Below, piece by piece: positions 43,289 to 52,574 of a DNA stretch of 64,000 nt. This DNA comes from Collibacillus ludicampi (lineage in GTDB: Bacteria; Bacillota; Bacilli; Tumebacillales; BOQE01). The stretch spans positions 712,501 to 776,500 of the forward strand of contig NZ_BOQE01000001.1 of assembly GCF_023705585.1 (NCBI RefSeq), written 5' to 3'. Position numbers and translations under genes: made by a program. The first letter of the stretch is position 1. Each line of letters starts with the position of its first letter. Under the pieces are notes generated by a model. The model was not told where the DNA came from, did no database searches, and was given only the letters and a program-made list of their open reading frames with translations.

Positions 43289-43675
43289 CTAACGATTCCC
43301 TGTGTAAGCGATCGCTTCAATCTCAATGAGAACGTCTTTGGGAAGACGGCTAATTTCTACGGTAGAACGTGCAGGACGATGATCTCCCAAAAATTTACCG
43401 TACTCTTCATTGACGGTTGCAAACATACTCAAGTCTTTAACAAAAATCGTTGTCTTCACAATATTTTCGAACGTGAGTCCTTCTTTTTCCAGGATCGCCT
43501 GAATGTTTCGCATGACCTGCCGGGTTTGAACCACAATATCATTTTCCACAACTTCATTGGTTTCCGGGTTCACAGGGATTTGTCCTGAAAGAAACAGAAA
43601 GTCACCTGCTTTGATCGCTTGCGAATAGGGTCCGATCGCTTGGGGAGCTTTTTCTGTGTAAACGGCTTTGATCAT
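43289..43675 (-). CDS. ridA: RidA-family enamine/imine deaminase
   Basis: A 128-residue RidA protein: KAPQAIGPYSQAIKAGDFLF-type N-terminus (exactly APQAIGPYSQAIKAGDFLFL), SGQIPVNPET and the C-terminal RPARSTVEISRLPKDVLIEI with the catalytic Arg. It hydrolyses reactive 2-aminoacrylate or iminobutyrate formed by threonine/serine dehydratases. Its ATG overlaps the stop of a regulator remnant. Threonine synthase lies upstream. Confidence 0.92.
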   Translation of the reverse strand: MIKAVYTEKAPQAIGPYSQAIKAGDFLFLSGQIPVNPETNEVVENDIVVQTRQVMRNIQAILEKEGLTFENIVKTTIFVKDLSMFATVNEEYGKFLGDHRPARSTVEISRLPKDVLIEIEAIAYTGNR

Positions 43676-43794
43676 TTTGTTATTGCCTCCTTAGTGGTAT
43701 TAATTTGTGTACGTATTTTCTGTAAGTCATTATAAATCGTAAATTTGGAAACACCAAGCGCGGGAAGCTCACGTTCGAAAAGATGCTTATCATT
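43672..43794 (-). pseudogene. C-terminal remnant of a YheO-type HTH regulator
   Basis: The minus strand reads NDKHLFERELPALGVSKFTI then YNDLQKIRTQ to a TGA that overlaps the ridA ATG. The LGVSKFTIYNDLQKI pattern matches the HTH_22 domain at the end of YheO-family regulators. There is no start, and the N-terminal PAS-like part is gone because the thrC stop lies at its left edge. Confidence 0.75.
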
Positions 43795-45017
43795 TAAACT
43801 CCCATAGCCTTTTGAATGGTATCTTCCGGTTGCAAGACAGGAACTTCAACATGAACCGTATCGGGGTATTTAATTCCTGCCCCCGTATTCAAAGCAACGA
43901 CCGTTTCTTCTTCCTTGATCCATCCGTTTTCTCTCAACCTACGCGCGGCCACAAATGTTGCGGCTCCTTCCGGACAGATGAATGCGCCTTCCAGAGCAGC
44001 AATCTTTTGTTGCTCCTCAAGAATGGATTGATCATCCACCGCTACCGCACATCCATCCGTTTTGTAAACGGCCTCAAGAACGAGAAAATCACCGAGGGCT
44101 TTCGGTACATTAATCCCGAACGCGATGGTTGAAGAATCAGGCCAGAATTCGGAAGCCGGTTTTTTCTCTTTCCAAGCTTTGACGATCGGTGCACATCCTT
44201 CCGCTTGAACGGCCACCAATCTTGGAAGCGAACCTTTAACCCAACCGAGAGCTATCAATTCGTTAAGCGCTTTGTAAATTCCGATTATCCCCACGCCTCC
44301 GCCGGTTGGATACAAGATGACATCCGGCATTTTCCACCCCATTTGTTCTGCAATCTCAAGCCCCATCGTCTTTTTCCCTTCGATCCGGTAAGGCTCTTTT
44401 AATGTGGAAGCGTCGAATAAACCGTAATCTTTGACGGCTTGTCCGACGATTTTCCCCGCGTCACTGATCAGCCCGTTGACCAGATACAGGTTTGCGCCGG
44501 AGACCGCACATTCGTTTCTTGTAATCCTCGGTGCATCAAGCGGCATCACGATACTCGTTTTGATGCCGGCTCTCGCGGCATATAGCGACCAGGCTGCACC
44601 GGCATTCCCATTGGTCGGCATCGCCAACTCTTTGATTCCCAACTCTTTGGCTTTTGAAACACCAACGGCTGCACCGCGCGCTTTAAATGTCCCGGTCGGG
44701 ATGACCCCTTCATCCTTCATAAACAAATGGCGAATGGACATGTCTTTGCCTATATGGGGCATCGGAATGAAAGGAGTCATGCCTTCTCCTAATGATACAA
44801 TATTTTCCTTGTTTTCAACCGGAAGCAATTCATGATATCTCCATAGGCTTGCTTCCCTGCCCAATAGATCACTCGGCTTGAGGACTTTTTTTATTTCATC
44901 GAGATCATAGTCGACCAACAAAGGAGAACCGCAGACACATAGTTGATTCTTTTCCCTCGCGCTGTATGTTTTACTACATGTAGGGCAATGTAGATGGGAC
45001 ACGTAGCTGAATTTCAT
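43794..45017 (-). CDS. thrC: threonine synthase-like PLP enzyme with N-terminal zinc ribbon
   Basis: A 407-residue fold-type II PLP enzyme. The N-terminus has a Cys4 ribbon (HCPTCSKTYSAREKNQLCVC), the PLP Lys is in PTGTFKARGAAVGVSKAKEL, and ILYPTGGGVGIIGIYKAL binds phosphate. Such proteins convert O-phosphohomoserine to threonine; related dehydratases are possible. The ridA gene downstream suggests a reactive enamine is formed. The start has AAGGAGG. Confidence 0.85.
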   Translation of the reverse strand: MKFSYVSHLHCPTCSKTYSAREKNQLCVCGSPLLVDYDLDEIKKVLKPSDLLGREASLWRYHELLPVENKENIVSLGEGMTPFIPMPHIGKDMSIRHLFMKDEGVIPTGTFKARGAAVGVSKAKELGIKELAMPTNGNAGAAWSLYAARAGIKTSIVMPLDAPRITRNECAVSGANLYLVNGLISDAGKIVGQAVKDYGLFDASTLKEPYRIEGKKTMGLEIAEQMGWKMPDVILYPTGGGVGIIGIYKALNELIALGWVKGSLPRLVAVQAEGCAPIVKAWKEKKPASEFWPDSSTIAFGINVPKALGDFLVLEAVYKTDGCAVAVDDQSILEEQQKIAALEGAFICPEGAATFVAARRLRENGWIKEEETVVALNTGAGIKYPDTVHVEVPVLQPEDTIQKAMGV

Positions 45018-45132
45018 CCAACCAACCTCCTTGCTTTGCTAGCTTCATCATAACGGCATCGCCGAGTCGATTACAAAACGAAAAGTCATCCCTAGCCGTA
45101 AAAGGTTAGGATGTCTCTTCATGATTCAAGCG

Positions 45133-46043
45133 TCAAGGACGGGCATTCTTCTCCCCTATATATCTTTCTTTGAGCGTTTCCGGATCTACGCGAATTTGTG
45201 CCACTCCGGTACTCATCGCTGCTTGCGCGACTGCGGCCGCTACATGTGGGACCACCCTTGGATCAAAGGGATCTGGAATCACATAGTCTGCGCGAAGCTC
45301 ACTGTCAGGAATCAAATGGGCGATCGCATACACGGCTGCAAGTTTCATGTCATCATTGATTTCTCTTGCTCTGACATCCAGTGCTCCCCGGAATATTCCA
45401 GGAAAAGCAAGCACATTGTTTACTTGATTGGGGAGATCCGAGCGACCTGTCGCTATGACCTTGGCGCCGGCAGATGCCGCTTCTTCCGACATAATTTCCG
45501 GTACAGGGTTCGCCAGTGCAAAGACGACAGGATCCCTATTCATGGATAAAATCATTTCCTGATTGATAACACCTGCTGCAGAGACACCGATGAAAACGTC
45601 TGCACCTTTCATCGCGTCAATAAGCGTCCCTTTTTTCCCTTCCTTGTTTGTGATTCGGGCAACCTCCTCTTTGATCACATTCATCCCGTCAGGACGCCCC
45701 TCATAAATGATTCCCTTGGTATCACAAAGGATTGCGTCTTGAACACCCATATGAACCAGCAGTTTAATAATGGCAACCCCCGCTGCACCTGCCCCGTTCA
45801 CGACCACGCGTACTTGATCGATGGTCTTACCGACCACTTTTAAAGAATTGATGAGTCCCGCCGTGGTCACGATGGCGGTTCCATGTTGGTCATCATGAAA
45901 AACAGGAATGTTGCACTCTTTCTTCAGGCGTTCTTCAATCTCGAAACACTGAGGGGAGGCGATGTCTTCCAGATTAATACCGCCAAAAGTTGGTTCCAAC
46001 AATTTAACCGTTTCAATAAACGTATCTGCATTGGATGTATCAA
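45133..46043 (-). pseudogene. malic enzyme, C-terminal part (interrupted by the insertion sequence)
   Basis: Encodes the NAD-binding and C-terminal domains of malate dehydrogenase (oxaloacetate-decarboxylating): LEPTFGGINLEDIASPQCFE, PVFHDDQHGTAIVTTAGLIN with the metal ligands, VVNGAGAAGVAIIKLL and FALANPVPEI. The 5' part lies at 47476-47809 beyond the IS element. Joining them across one copy of the 9-bp target gives an uninterrupted reading frame, so the gene was intact before the insertion. Confidence 0.9.
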
Positions 46044-47475
46044 CACTAGTGTTGCATTAATTAATTCAGAATATTCTTCTATTATTTTTTTCATCTCTTA
46101 AATAAAAAAATCCTTTACAATGGAGAGGTCAGGTAGTCCTGTCCAAATCCATTGAAAGGAAATACACTTATGGACAAGGATAAGGATACCCTACTTTCGG
46201 CATTTGGTAAATGGGTTGAACCACTTTTTCAGTGTAATTTTCAAGAAAAAGTAGATCAAAACCAACAAGATAAATACGCTAAGAAGCTTACTACGAAATC
46301 TTACGTCCTGTTATTTCTGCACGCCATCTTGCAAAAACGTGAAAGTTTACGTGCCGTTGCGGCAGATATCTTGAATCCTCATATGCAAGAATTCTTGCAA
46401 TTAGATTCCATCAGCTATTCGCAACTTTCACGGAAACACCGTCAGGTGGATACCGATCTACTCGCTCATCTGTTTTTTTCTTTAGTTGGAAAAATCCAAT
46501 GCATGGCTGCTAACCCTGCCGGGCGGAAGCCATACAAAATCATAGACTCAACTACGATCAGTTTATGTTTATCAAAATACCGCTGGGCGAGCTTTCGGAA
46601 AACCAAAGCGGGAATAAAAATCCACGTGAGCTTGGCATTTGTCGATCATGATGAAGTCTATCCTGAACAGATTCGTCTAACGACGGCGAAGCCTAATGAC
46701 ATCACACAAATGGATTCCTTGATTGATGATTCGGAAGCCATCTATGTGTTTGATCGTGGTTATGTCGATTACAAGAAATTTGATGATTATTGCCGTAGGG
46801 GAATAGGCTTTGTTACCCGTTTGAAGGACAATGCAACGTTCTACCTTCTGGAATCTCAAGTGCTTCATGAGAGTCCTGTCCTTGCGGACACAAAAGTGTT
46901 GCTAGGATCCCCTCAAAAGCCCATGGATCACGTACTTCGACTGGTCGAGGCAAAGGATTCACAGGGCAATGACATAAGAATTATTACCAACTGTTTTGAT
47001 TTGTCAGCAGAAGAGATCAGTGACATATATCGTACACGATGGGCAATCGAATTGTTTTTTAAATGGATGAAACAACATTTGAGAATCAAAACGTTTTATG
47101 GTCTCTCCGAAACGGCGGTTTGGAACCAAGTGTATCTTGCTTTGATCACCTATTGTCTGATGATTCTAATGAAGATGCAAATTCAAACTACCAAAAGCTT
47201 ATTGGAGTTGCTTCGAAGTCTAAAGGCCTTCTTATGGTGCGATTACATAGAATGGTTCAAGTACAATAGATCATCGAAAAAAAGGCGAAGGTAAGAGATC
47301 TCAGCAATGAATCGGCATGCCAGAATACAGGACAGTAACGGAACCCTTTCTTTTTAGAATATACATATTATACCAAATGGGCGGGGCTACCTTTAACGTG
47401 CTCTGTCCTTATTTTGTTAAAATAGCATTAGATTAAAACGCAGAAAATTCAGTTATAATTTATGCAACACTAGTG
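46044..47475. mobile_element. IS4-family insertion sequence (1432 bp)
   Basis: Ends are CACTAGTGTTGCAT inverted repeats (left at 46044, right end at 47475), bounded by a 9-bp target duplication ATGTATCAA at 46035-46043 and 47476-47484. It contains one transposase gene and interrupts a malic enzyme gene. Both ends and the target duplication are intact, consistent with a recent insertion. Confidence 0.95.
46170..47294 (+). CDS. IS4-family transposase
   Basis: A ~374-residue DDE transposase. The first Asp is in YKIIDSTTISL, the second in SEAIYVFDRGYVDYKKFDDY, and the Glu in DIYRTRWAIELFFKWMKQHL, the Y-(2)-R-(3)-E-(6)-K signature of IS4-type elements. The start at 46170 follows AAAGGAAATACACTT. 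It reads opposite to the malic enzyme and appears full length. Confidence 0.92.
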   Translation: MDKDKDTLLSAFGKWVEPLFQCNFQEKVDQNQQDKYAKKLTTKSYVLLFLHAILQKRESLRAVAADILNPHMQEFLQLDSISYSQLSRKHRQVDTDLLAHLFFSLVGKIQCMAANPAGRKPYKIIDSTTISLCLSKYRWASFRKTKAGIKIHVSLAFVDHDEVYPEQIRLTTAKPNDITQMDSLIDDSEAIYVFDRGYVDYKKFDDYCRRGIGFVTRLKDNATFYLLESQVLHESPVLADTKVLLGSPQKPMDHVLRLVEAKDSQGNDIRIITNCFDLSAEEISDIYRTRWAIELFFKWMKQHLRIKTFYGLSETAVWNQVYLALITYCLMILMKMQIQTTKSLLELLRSLKAFLWCDYIEWFKYNRSSKKRRR

Positions 47476-47809
47476 ATGTATCAAGACAAAGGGGAAAAGC
47501 ATCGATACCGGCAAATGATTTAAAAAGCAGTGCTTTTCCTTCCATGACGGGCAAGGCTGCCCGCGGCCCAATATTTCCCAATCCCAAAACGGCCGTTCCA
47601 TTCGTAACTACGGCGACAAGATTCCCCTTTATCGTATAATCATAAATCATGTTTTCATCATCAAAAATAGCAGTACAAGGCTCGGCAACGCCCGGGGAGT
47701 AGGCAAGTGCCAGATCTCTTGAATTACGCAGCGGTACTTTCGAATATACTCCCAGTTTTCCTTGATAGTCTTTATGCAATTTTAGCGCTTCTTCATTGAC
47801 TTTAGACAT
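47476..47809 (-). pseudogene. malic enzyme, N-terminal part
   Basis: [40 protein letters not shown] and [20 protein letters not shown] are the start of the malic enzyme family. The frame breaks at CLDTS, where the IS element inserted. Confidence 0.9.
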
Positions 47810-47975
47810 GTTTCCTCACTCCTTCAACAAGGTGTTTCGTTTGATCAATCAAAATAAAAAACTAAATACAGTTAACTTTCTGTAAATTTTTGCGACATTA
47901 CCCTGGATCCCAAAAAAGTTTTATGTATGTCGAGCGGATAATTTTCGTATAAGTATAGCACGTTTTTTTCAACGG
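47810..47975. other. intergenic region upstream of the malic enzyme
   Basis: A+T-rich, probably containing the malic enzyme promoter. No clear promoter pair called. The gabD terminator lies at its right edge. Confidence 0.4.
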
Positions 47976-48000
47976 AAAAAGGAGAGGGGCGAACCTCTCC
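47976..48000 (-). terminator. terminator of the gab operon
   Basis: GGAGAGG / CCTCTCC with GGCGAA loop, followed by TTTTTCC on the minus strand. Confidence 0.88.
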
Positions 48001-48026
48001 GAAAAAATCCCGTAACATTTCTTCAC

Positions 48027-49448
48027 CTAATTCCGATTAAATACGACCAATTTCAATTCCGTCATTTCTTCAACCGCATATTTCACACCTTCACGGCCTA
48101 ATCCGCTTTCTTTCACACCGCCATATGGCATATGATCGACGCGGAAGGTGGGGATATCATTGATCATCACACCGCCCACATGTAAGCGTTCGGCAGCTTC
48201 CAGAGCCGTATGGACATTGTCTGTATAGATCCCCGCCTGTAAGCCGTACCGCGAATCATTCACCAATTCAATGGCTTCTTCAACGGACCTCACCTTGTTA
48301 ATCAGAACGATCGGCGCAAACACTTCCTGACAGGATACTTTCATCGTGGGATCGGCTTCCAAAATGACCGTTGGATACACGATATTCCCTTCCGCGATCC
48401 CACCCGTCGCAATTTCGGCCCCATGCTGTCTTGCTTCTTCGATCCAGCTGAGGGTACGTTTCACATCGCCCGGTGAAATTAAAGCTGAGATCTCAGTCTC
48501 TGGATCAAGCGGGTCGCCGATTTTCAGCTTCTGGGTAGCTTCTACAAATTTCGAGACAAACTCCTCGTATACATTTTCATGAACATAGATCCGCTGCAAA
48601 GAAATGCAAACCTGTCCCTGATAGGAGAAGGCGCCTGTCACACAGCGGGGAATCAGTTTGTCCAGTTGGACTCCCTGATCCACGATTACGGCTGAATTGG
48701 ATCCAAGCTCCAACGTCACACGTTTTAATCCTGCTTTATTGCGGATACCCATGCCGACAGCGGGACTTCCTGTGAAGGTGATCATTTTCACCCGATCATC
48801 CGTGACAATCCGTTCACCGACCACGCTCCCCCGTCCTGTCACAATGTTGAGAGCTCCGGCAGGCAACCCGGCTTCCTGTAATAATTCGGCCAGGAAGAAT
48901 GAAGACAATGGAGTCTGCAAGGCCGGTTTTAAGACAACCGTATTTCCGGCGGCAATCGCAGGACCTACTTTATGAGCCACTAAATTCATCGGAAAATTGA
49001 ACGGGGTGATCGCTCCAATGACCCCAAGCGGTTCACGTACCGTGTAAGCCATCCGATTTTCCCCGCCCGGTGCCGCATCCAGCGGCAGGGTCTCACCATG
49101 AATCCGTTTCGCTTCTTCAGCGGCAAACTTGTACGTTTGGATGGTGCGTGCCACTTCCCCTTTTGCCGTGGTGATCGGTTTTGCGGCTTCCATTGCAATC
49201 ATGCGGGCAGCTTCATCCGCACGTGTCTCCAAGAGGCGGGACAATCTCTCAAGAATGTTCGCTCGCTGATGAGCAGGCATTTTCGCCATGGTTGTTCGCG
49301 CTCGATAAGCGGCTTCAATCGCTTGATCGACATGTTCAATTGAGGCTTCCGGAATCTCTGCAATGAATTGCTCATTATAAGGAGATAAAAGGGGAATATA
49401 GCTGGCTGCATCGATCCATTCCCCATTAATAAACAACCGTTTTTTCAT
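48027..49448 (-). CDS. gabD: aldehyde dehydrogenase, probable succinate-semialdehyde dehydrogenase
   Basis: A 473-residue NAD(P)-dependent aldehyde dehydrogenase. NFPMNLVAHKVGPAIAAGNT, the catalytic Glu in TLELGSNSAVIVD and the Cys in QGQVCISLQRIYV are in place, with GGVKESGLGREGVKYAVEEM near the C-terminus. The gab setting indicates succinate semialdehyde, although similar enzymes use glyceraldehyde-3-phosphate or other aldehydes. The start at 49448 overlaps the gabT end by 23 nt and has GGAAGGA upstream. Confidence 0.85.
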   Translation of the reverse strand: MKKRLFINGEWIDAASYIPLLSPYNEQFIAEIPEASIEHVDQAIEAAYRARTTMAKMPAHQRANILERLSRLLETRADEAARMIAMEAAKPITTAKGEVARTIQTYKFAAEEAKRIHGETLPLDAAPGGENRMAYTVREPLGVIGAITPFNFPMNLVAHKVGPAIAAGNTVVLKPALQTPLSSFFLAELLQEAGLPAGALNIVTGRGSVVGERIVTDDRVKMITFTGSPAVGMGIRNKAGLKRVTLELGSNSAVIVDQGVQLDKLIPRCVTGAFSYQGQVCISLQRIYVHENVYEEFVSKFVEATQKLKIGDPLDPETEISALISPGDVKRTLSWIEEARQHGAEIATGGIAEGNIVYPTVILEADPTMKVSCQEVFAPIVLINKVRSVEEAIELVNDSRYGLQAGIYTDNVHTALEAAERLHVGGVMINDIPTFRVDHMPYGGVKESGLGREGVKYAVEEMTELKLVVFNRN

Positions 49449-50826
49449 CGTTGAAACATCCTTCCACTGTTCGTTCTCCTTGTACAATTGTTGAAAAAAC
49501 GCTTTCCATGACTTCCAGCCCTTCTTCAAGTTGTTCATCTGTAATAACAAGCGGCGAAAGGAGGCGGATCACATTTCCATAAAGACCGGCACTCAGGATG
49601 ATGACTCCTTGTCGATAACACTCTTGGACAATGCGGGCGGTGAGCTCTTTATCAGGTTCCTTGGTTTGGCGGTCTTTCACCACTTCTAATGCGCACATGG
49701 CGCCTAATCCGCGTACGTCCCCGATACAGTTGAATGTTTCCTTCATCTGTTGAAAACGGGATAAAATCTTTTCACCGATCACATTCGCCCGATCCACCAA
49801 ACATTCTTCTTCCATCATTTCAATCACTTGTAGAGCCGCGACACATCCCAGAGGACTGCCGCCATACGTTCCGCCGATTTCCCCGGGATTGGCTGCATCC
49901 ATGATCTCGGCTCGGCCGGTGACGGCGCTGATCGGCAATCCTGCGGCGATCGATTTTGACATGGTCATCAAATCCGGTACAACCTCAAAATGTTCCATAG
50001 CAAACATCTTTCCTGTGCGCCCAAAGCCTGTTTGAACCTCATCGGCGATGAAGAGAATTCCGTATTTCTCACAGATATTTTTCACGCCCTGAACGAATGC
50101 TTTCGAAGGGATAACGAATCCGCCTTCTCCTTGCACCGGTTCCATAATAATCGCTGCCACATCTTCAGCCGGTACTTCCGAAAGAAAGAACTCCTCTAAC
50201 TGAACTAAGATTTGTTTATCGAGTTCTTCATGTGTGATCCCGTAAGGGGCACGATAGTAGTAAGGATAGCGCATTTTATACGTATCCGGTGCAAAAGGAC
50301 CGAATCCAAACTTATAAGGCTTCACTTTACTGGTCAACGACATGGCCAACAATGTACGACCATGAAATCCTCTGTCAAACGAGATGATCGCTCTTCTCCC
50401 CGTGTATTTTCGTGCAATCTTTACCGCATTCTCTACAGCTTCCGCGCCGCTGTTTAAAAAGAATGTTTTTTTCGCATGTGAGCCGGGAGTGATTTGATTT
50501 AACTTCTCCGCCAATTGTATATACGGTTCATACATCATGACATTAAAGCCAGGGTGTATATATTTATCGAGTTGTTTCTTTAACGCTTCTACCACTTTGG
50601 GCGGGCAATGTCCGGCGTTCAAGGTACCAATCGCACCGGCAAAATCAATAAATGTATTGCCGTCAACATCTGTTAAAAGAGCGCCTTCCCCTTTTTCGGC
50701 AAAGGACGGAACGGTATTTGAGACACCTTGCGGAACATTTTTTACCCTTCTTTCTAATAATGCTCTTGCATTGGGACCAGGAATCTCTGTATTCAACTTA
50801 ATGAATCTTCTTTCAACGGTTAGCAT
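49426..50826 (-). CDS. gabT: 4-aminobutyrate aminotransferase
   Basis: A 466-residue class III PLP aminotransferase. FLNSGAEAVENAVKIARKYT, SFDRGFHGRTLLAMSLTSK, PVQGEGGFVIPSKAF and FIADEVQTGFGRTGKMFAME are the class III motifs; the PLP Lys is in TMSKSIAAGLPISAV. GABA is transaminated with 2-oxoglutarate to succinate semialdehyde and glutamate. The start at 50826 follows AGGAGG. Flanked by gabP and gabD. Confidence 0.9.
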   Translation of the reverse strand: MLTVERRFIKLNTEIPGPNARALLERRVKNVPQGVSNTVPSFAEKGEGALLTDVDGNTFIDFAGAIGTLNAGHCPPKVVEALKKQLDKYIHPGFNVMMYEPYIQLAEKLNQITPGSHAKKTFFLNSGAEAVENAVKIARKYTGRRAIISFDRGFHGRTLLAMSLTSKVKPYKFGFGPFAPDTYKMRYPYYYRAPYGITHEELDKQILVQLEEFFLSEVPAEDVAAIIMEPVQGEGGFVIPSKAFVQGVKNICEKYGILFIADEVQTGFGRTGKMFAMEHFEVVPDLMTMSKSIAAGLPISAVTGRAEIMDAANPGEIGGTYGGSPLGCVAALQVIEMMEEECLVDRANVIGEKILSRFQQMKETFNCIGDVRGLGAMCALEVVKDRQTKEPDKELTARIVQECYRQGVIILSAGLYGNVIRLLSPLVITDEQLEEGLEVMESVFSTIVQGERTVEGCFNDEKTVVY

Positions 50827-50880
50827 TCGATACGCCTCCTGTAGAATTCGTACGATTCGATGAATCATTCATAAACGTGA

Positions 50881-52272
50881 TTATTGATCGACTCCTCTGA
50901 TTCTTCCACCTCTCACTCTCCCTTGTTCTCTTTGAAATAGAAAATACGTAGCTATAATGAGAACAGCTATGAGTAACGTGAGAGTCACTTGCGAGCGAAG
51001 ATCTTCAAAAAAGAGCATGGAGATGAGAACCAATAGAATCCCCAGAATCGTTAAGTAAGTAAGATAGGGAAATCCCCACATTTTCACTTGCAGTACATCC
51101 GGGTTTTTGCGTTCAAATTTTCTTCGTAATTGTATATGCGAAATACAAATCACGAGGTAAACCAAAAGGGCGATTCCCCCAGATGCATTGACCAAGAACA
51201 GAAATACTTTGTCGGGTGAAACGTAATCGAAGATCACAGCAATGTAGGCAAAAAACGTACTGAAAAGAATTGCACGAACAGGGACTCCTTGACGATTTAC
51301 TTTGAGAAACTCCTTTGGAGCATCTCCTCTCTGAGCCATTCCATATAACATTCGAGAGCTTGTGTATAGTCCAGAGTTCAAACAAGAAAGGACGGCAGTT
51401 AATACGACAACATGCATAATTTGCGCACCTGCGGGTATCCCTATATATTCTAGTACAGCGATGAATGGACTCTTCAAAACGTCAGCGGAATTCCAAGGTA
51501 AGAGTGTTACTATGACTGTTATGGAACCAATAAAGAAAACCAAAATCCTCCAAACAACACTATTTGTCGCGATTCGAACAGCTTTTGATGGTTGAGCGGA
51601 TTCCCCTGCTGCTACCGCAACGATTTCCGTCCCAAAAAAGGCGAAAATAACGGTCGTAATTCCAAAAAGAACAGCTCCAAATCCATGGGGCATAAATCCA
51701 CCGTGTCCCGTTAGATTCGAAAGGCCAGGAGATGGAATCCCCGGAACGAGTCCGCAAATAACAGCGATTCCCAACCCCAAGAACAAAATGATGCTTACAA
51801 CTTTTATCAAAGAAAACCAATATTCAAATTCGCCGTATGCTTTTACCGAATATAGATTTGTAAGCGTCAAAAGGACAGTTAAAATGAAACTGTACAGCCA
51901 AACGGGAATCGAAGGAAACCAGTCATGGATAGAAGCTGCTCCAGCAGTTGCTTCAATCGCGATGACGATGACCCAAAAGAACCAGTATAACCACCCAATC
52001 GTATATCCCGCCCACGCACCGATCGCCTCATTAGCATACGTTGAAAAGGAACCGGTGGTAGGATTAACAGAAGCCATTTCCCCAAGCATCCTCATGACAA
52101 ACACGACGAGCAATCCAGCCAACAGATACGAAAGGATAGCACCCGGTCCTGTCGTCTGTATCACAGAACCGCTTCCCACAAAGAGGCCCGCACCTATGAC
52201 TCCTCCAATAGAAATCATCGTAATATGTCGAATTTGTAAATCCTTCTTCAAATGTGTCTCTTGTTGAATCAA
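50881..52272 (-). CDS. gabP: amino acid permease, probable GABA permease
   Basis: A 463-residue APC-family transporter with 12 predicted spans. ISIGGVIGAGLFVGSGSVIQ, LAGLLVVFVMRMLGEMASVN and FAFFGTEIVAVAAGES are typical of GabP/AnsP permeases. The TTG start at 52272 is chosen because it follows GGAGGG by 6 nt; the frame upstream is open but lies downstream of the sigma-54 promoter without a ribosome site. Substrate is inferred from gabT and gabD. Confidence 0.85.
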   Translation of the reverse strand: MIQQETHLKKDLQIRHITMISIGGVIGAGLFVGSGSVIQTTGPGAILSYLLAGLLVVFVMRMLGEMASVNPTTGSFSTYANEAIGAWAGYTIGWLYWFFWVIVIAIEATAGAASIHDWFPSIPVWLYSFILTVLLTLTNLYSVKAYGEFEYWFSLIKVVSIILFLGLGIAVICGLVPGIPSPGLSNLTGHGGFMPHGFGAVLFGITTVIFAFFGTEIVAVAAGESAQPSKAVRIATNSVVWRILVFFIGSITVIVTLLPWNSADVLKSPFIAVLEYIGIPAGAQIMHVVVLTAVLSCLNSGLYTSSRMLYGMAQRGDAPKEFLKVNRQGVPVRAILFSTFFAYIAVIFDYVSPDKVFLFLVNASGGIALLVYLVICISHIQLRRKFERKNPDVLQVKMWGFPYLTYLTILGILLVLISMLFFEDLRSQVTLTLLIAVLIIATYFLFQREQGRVRGGRIRGVDQ

Positions 52273-52425
52273 ACAGATCCCTCCTGCATGAAAATGGCCC
52301 CGCATGTCACTCACTCGCTCATTTGATATGAATTCACTGGAGTTGATGCCGACTGTACGACATCGTTCTCGAACATCACCCCTTCGTAAAAAATTTTCAT
52401 AGAACATTCGGTACATTCTCCTTAT

Positions 52426-52442
52426 AGCAAATATTATTCCAA
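52426..52442 (-). promoter_or_regulatory. sigma-54 promoter of the gab operon
   Basis: TTGGAATAATATTTGCT on the minus strand matches TTGG-N8-TTGC(T/A), i.e. the -24/-12 elements with correct spacing, ~155 nt before the gabP start. Confidence 0.82.
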
Positions 52443-52494
52443 CTCTTTCGTTCTTATTTTTTCTAATAATTTCTTAGTACGAAGGAGGGAGATC

Positions 52495-52529
52495 ATTCAA
52501 AATTGAATACCTGTTATTCATCTTTGAAT
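52495..52529. promoter_or_regulatory. tandem palindromes, probable enhancer-binding sites
   Basis: ATTCAAAATTGAAT (52495-52508) and ATTCATCTTTGAAT (52516-52529) have centres 21 bp apart, two helical turns, about 55-85 bp upstream of the sigma-54 promoter. Confidence 0.78.
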
Positions 52530-52574
52530 GACATGCGCGTTTACGTTCTCTTTGTCTGCTTCAAAAGCCAGGAT

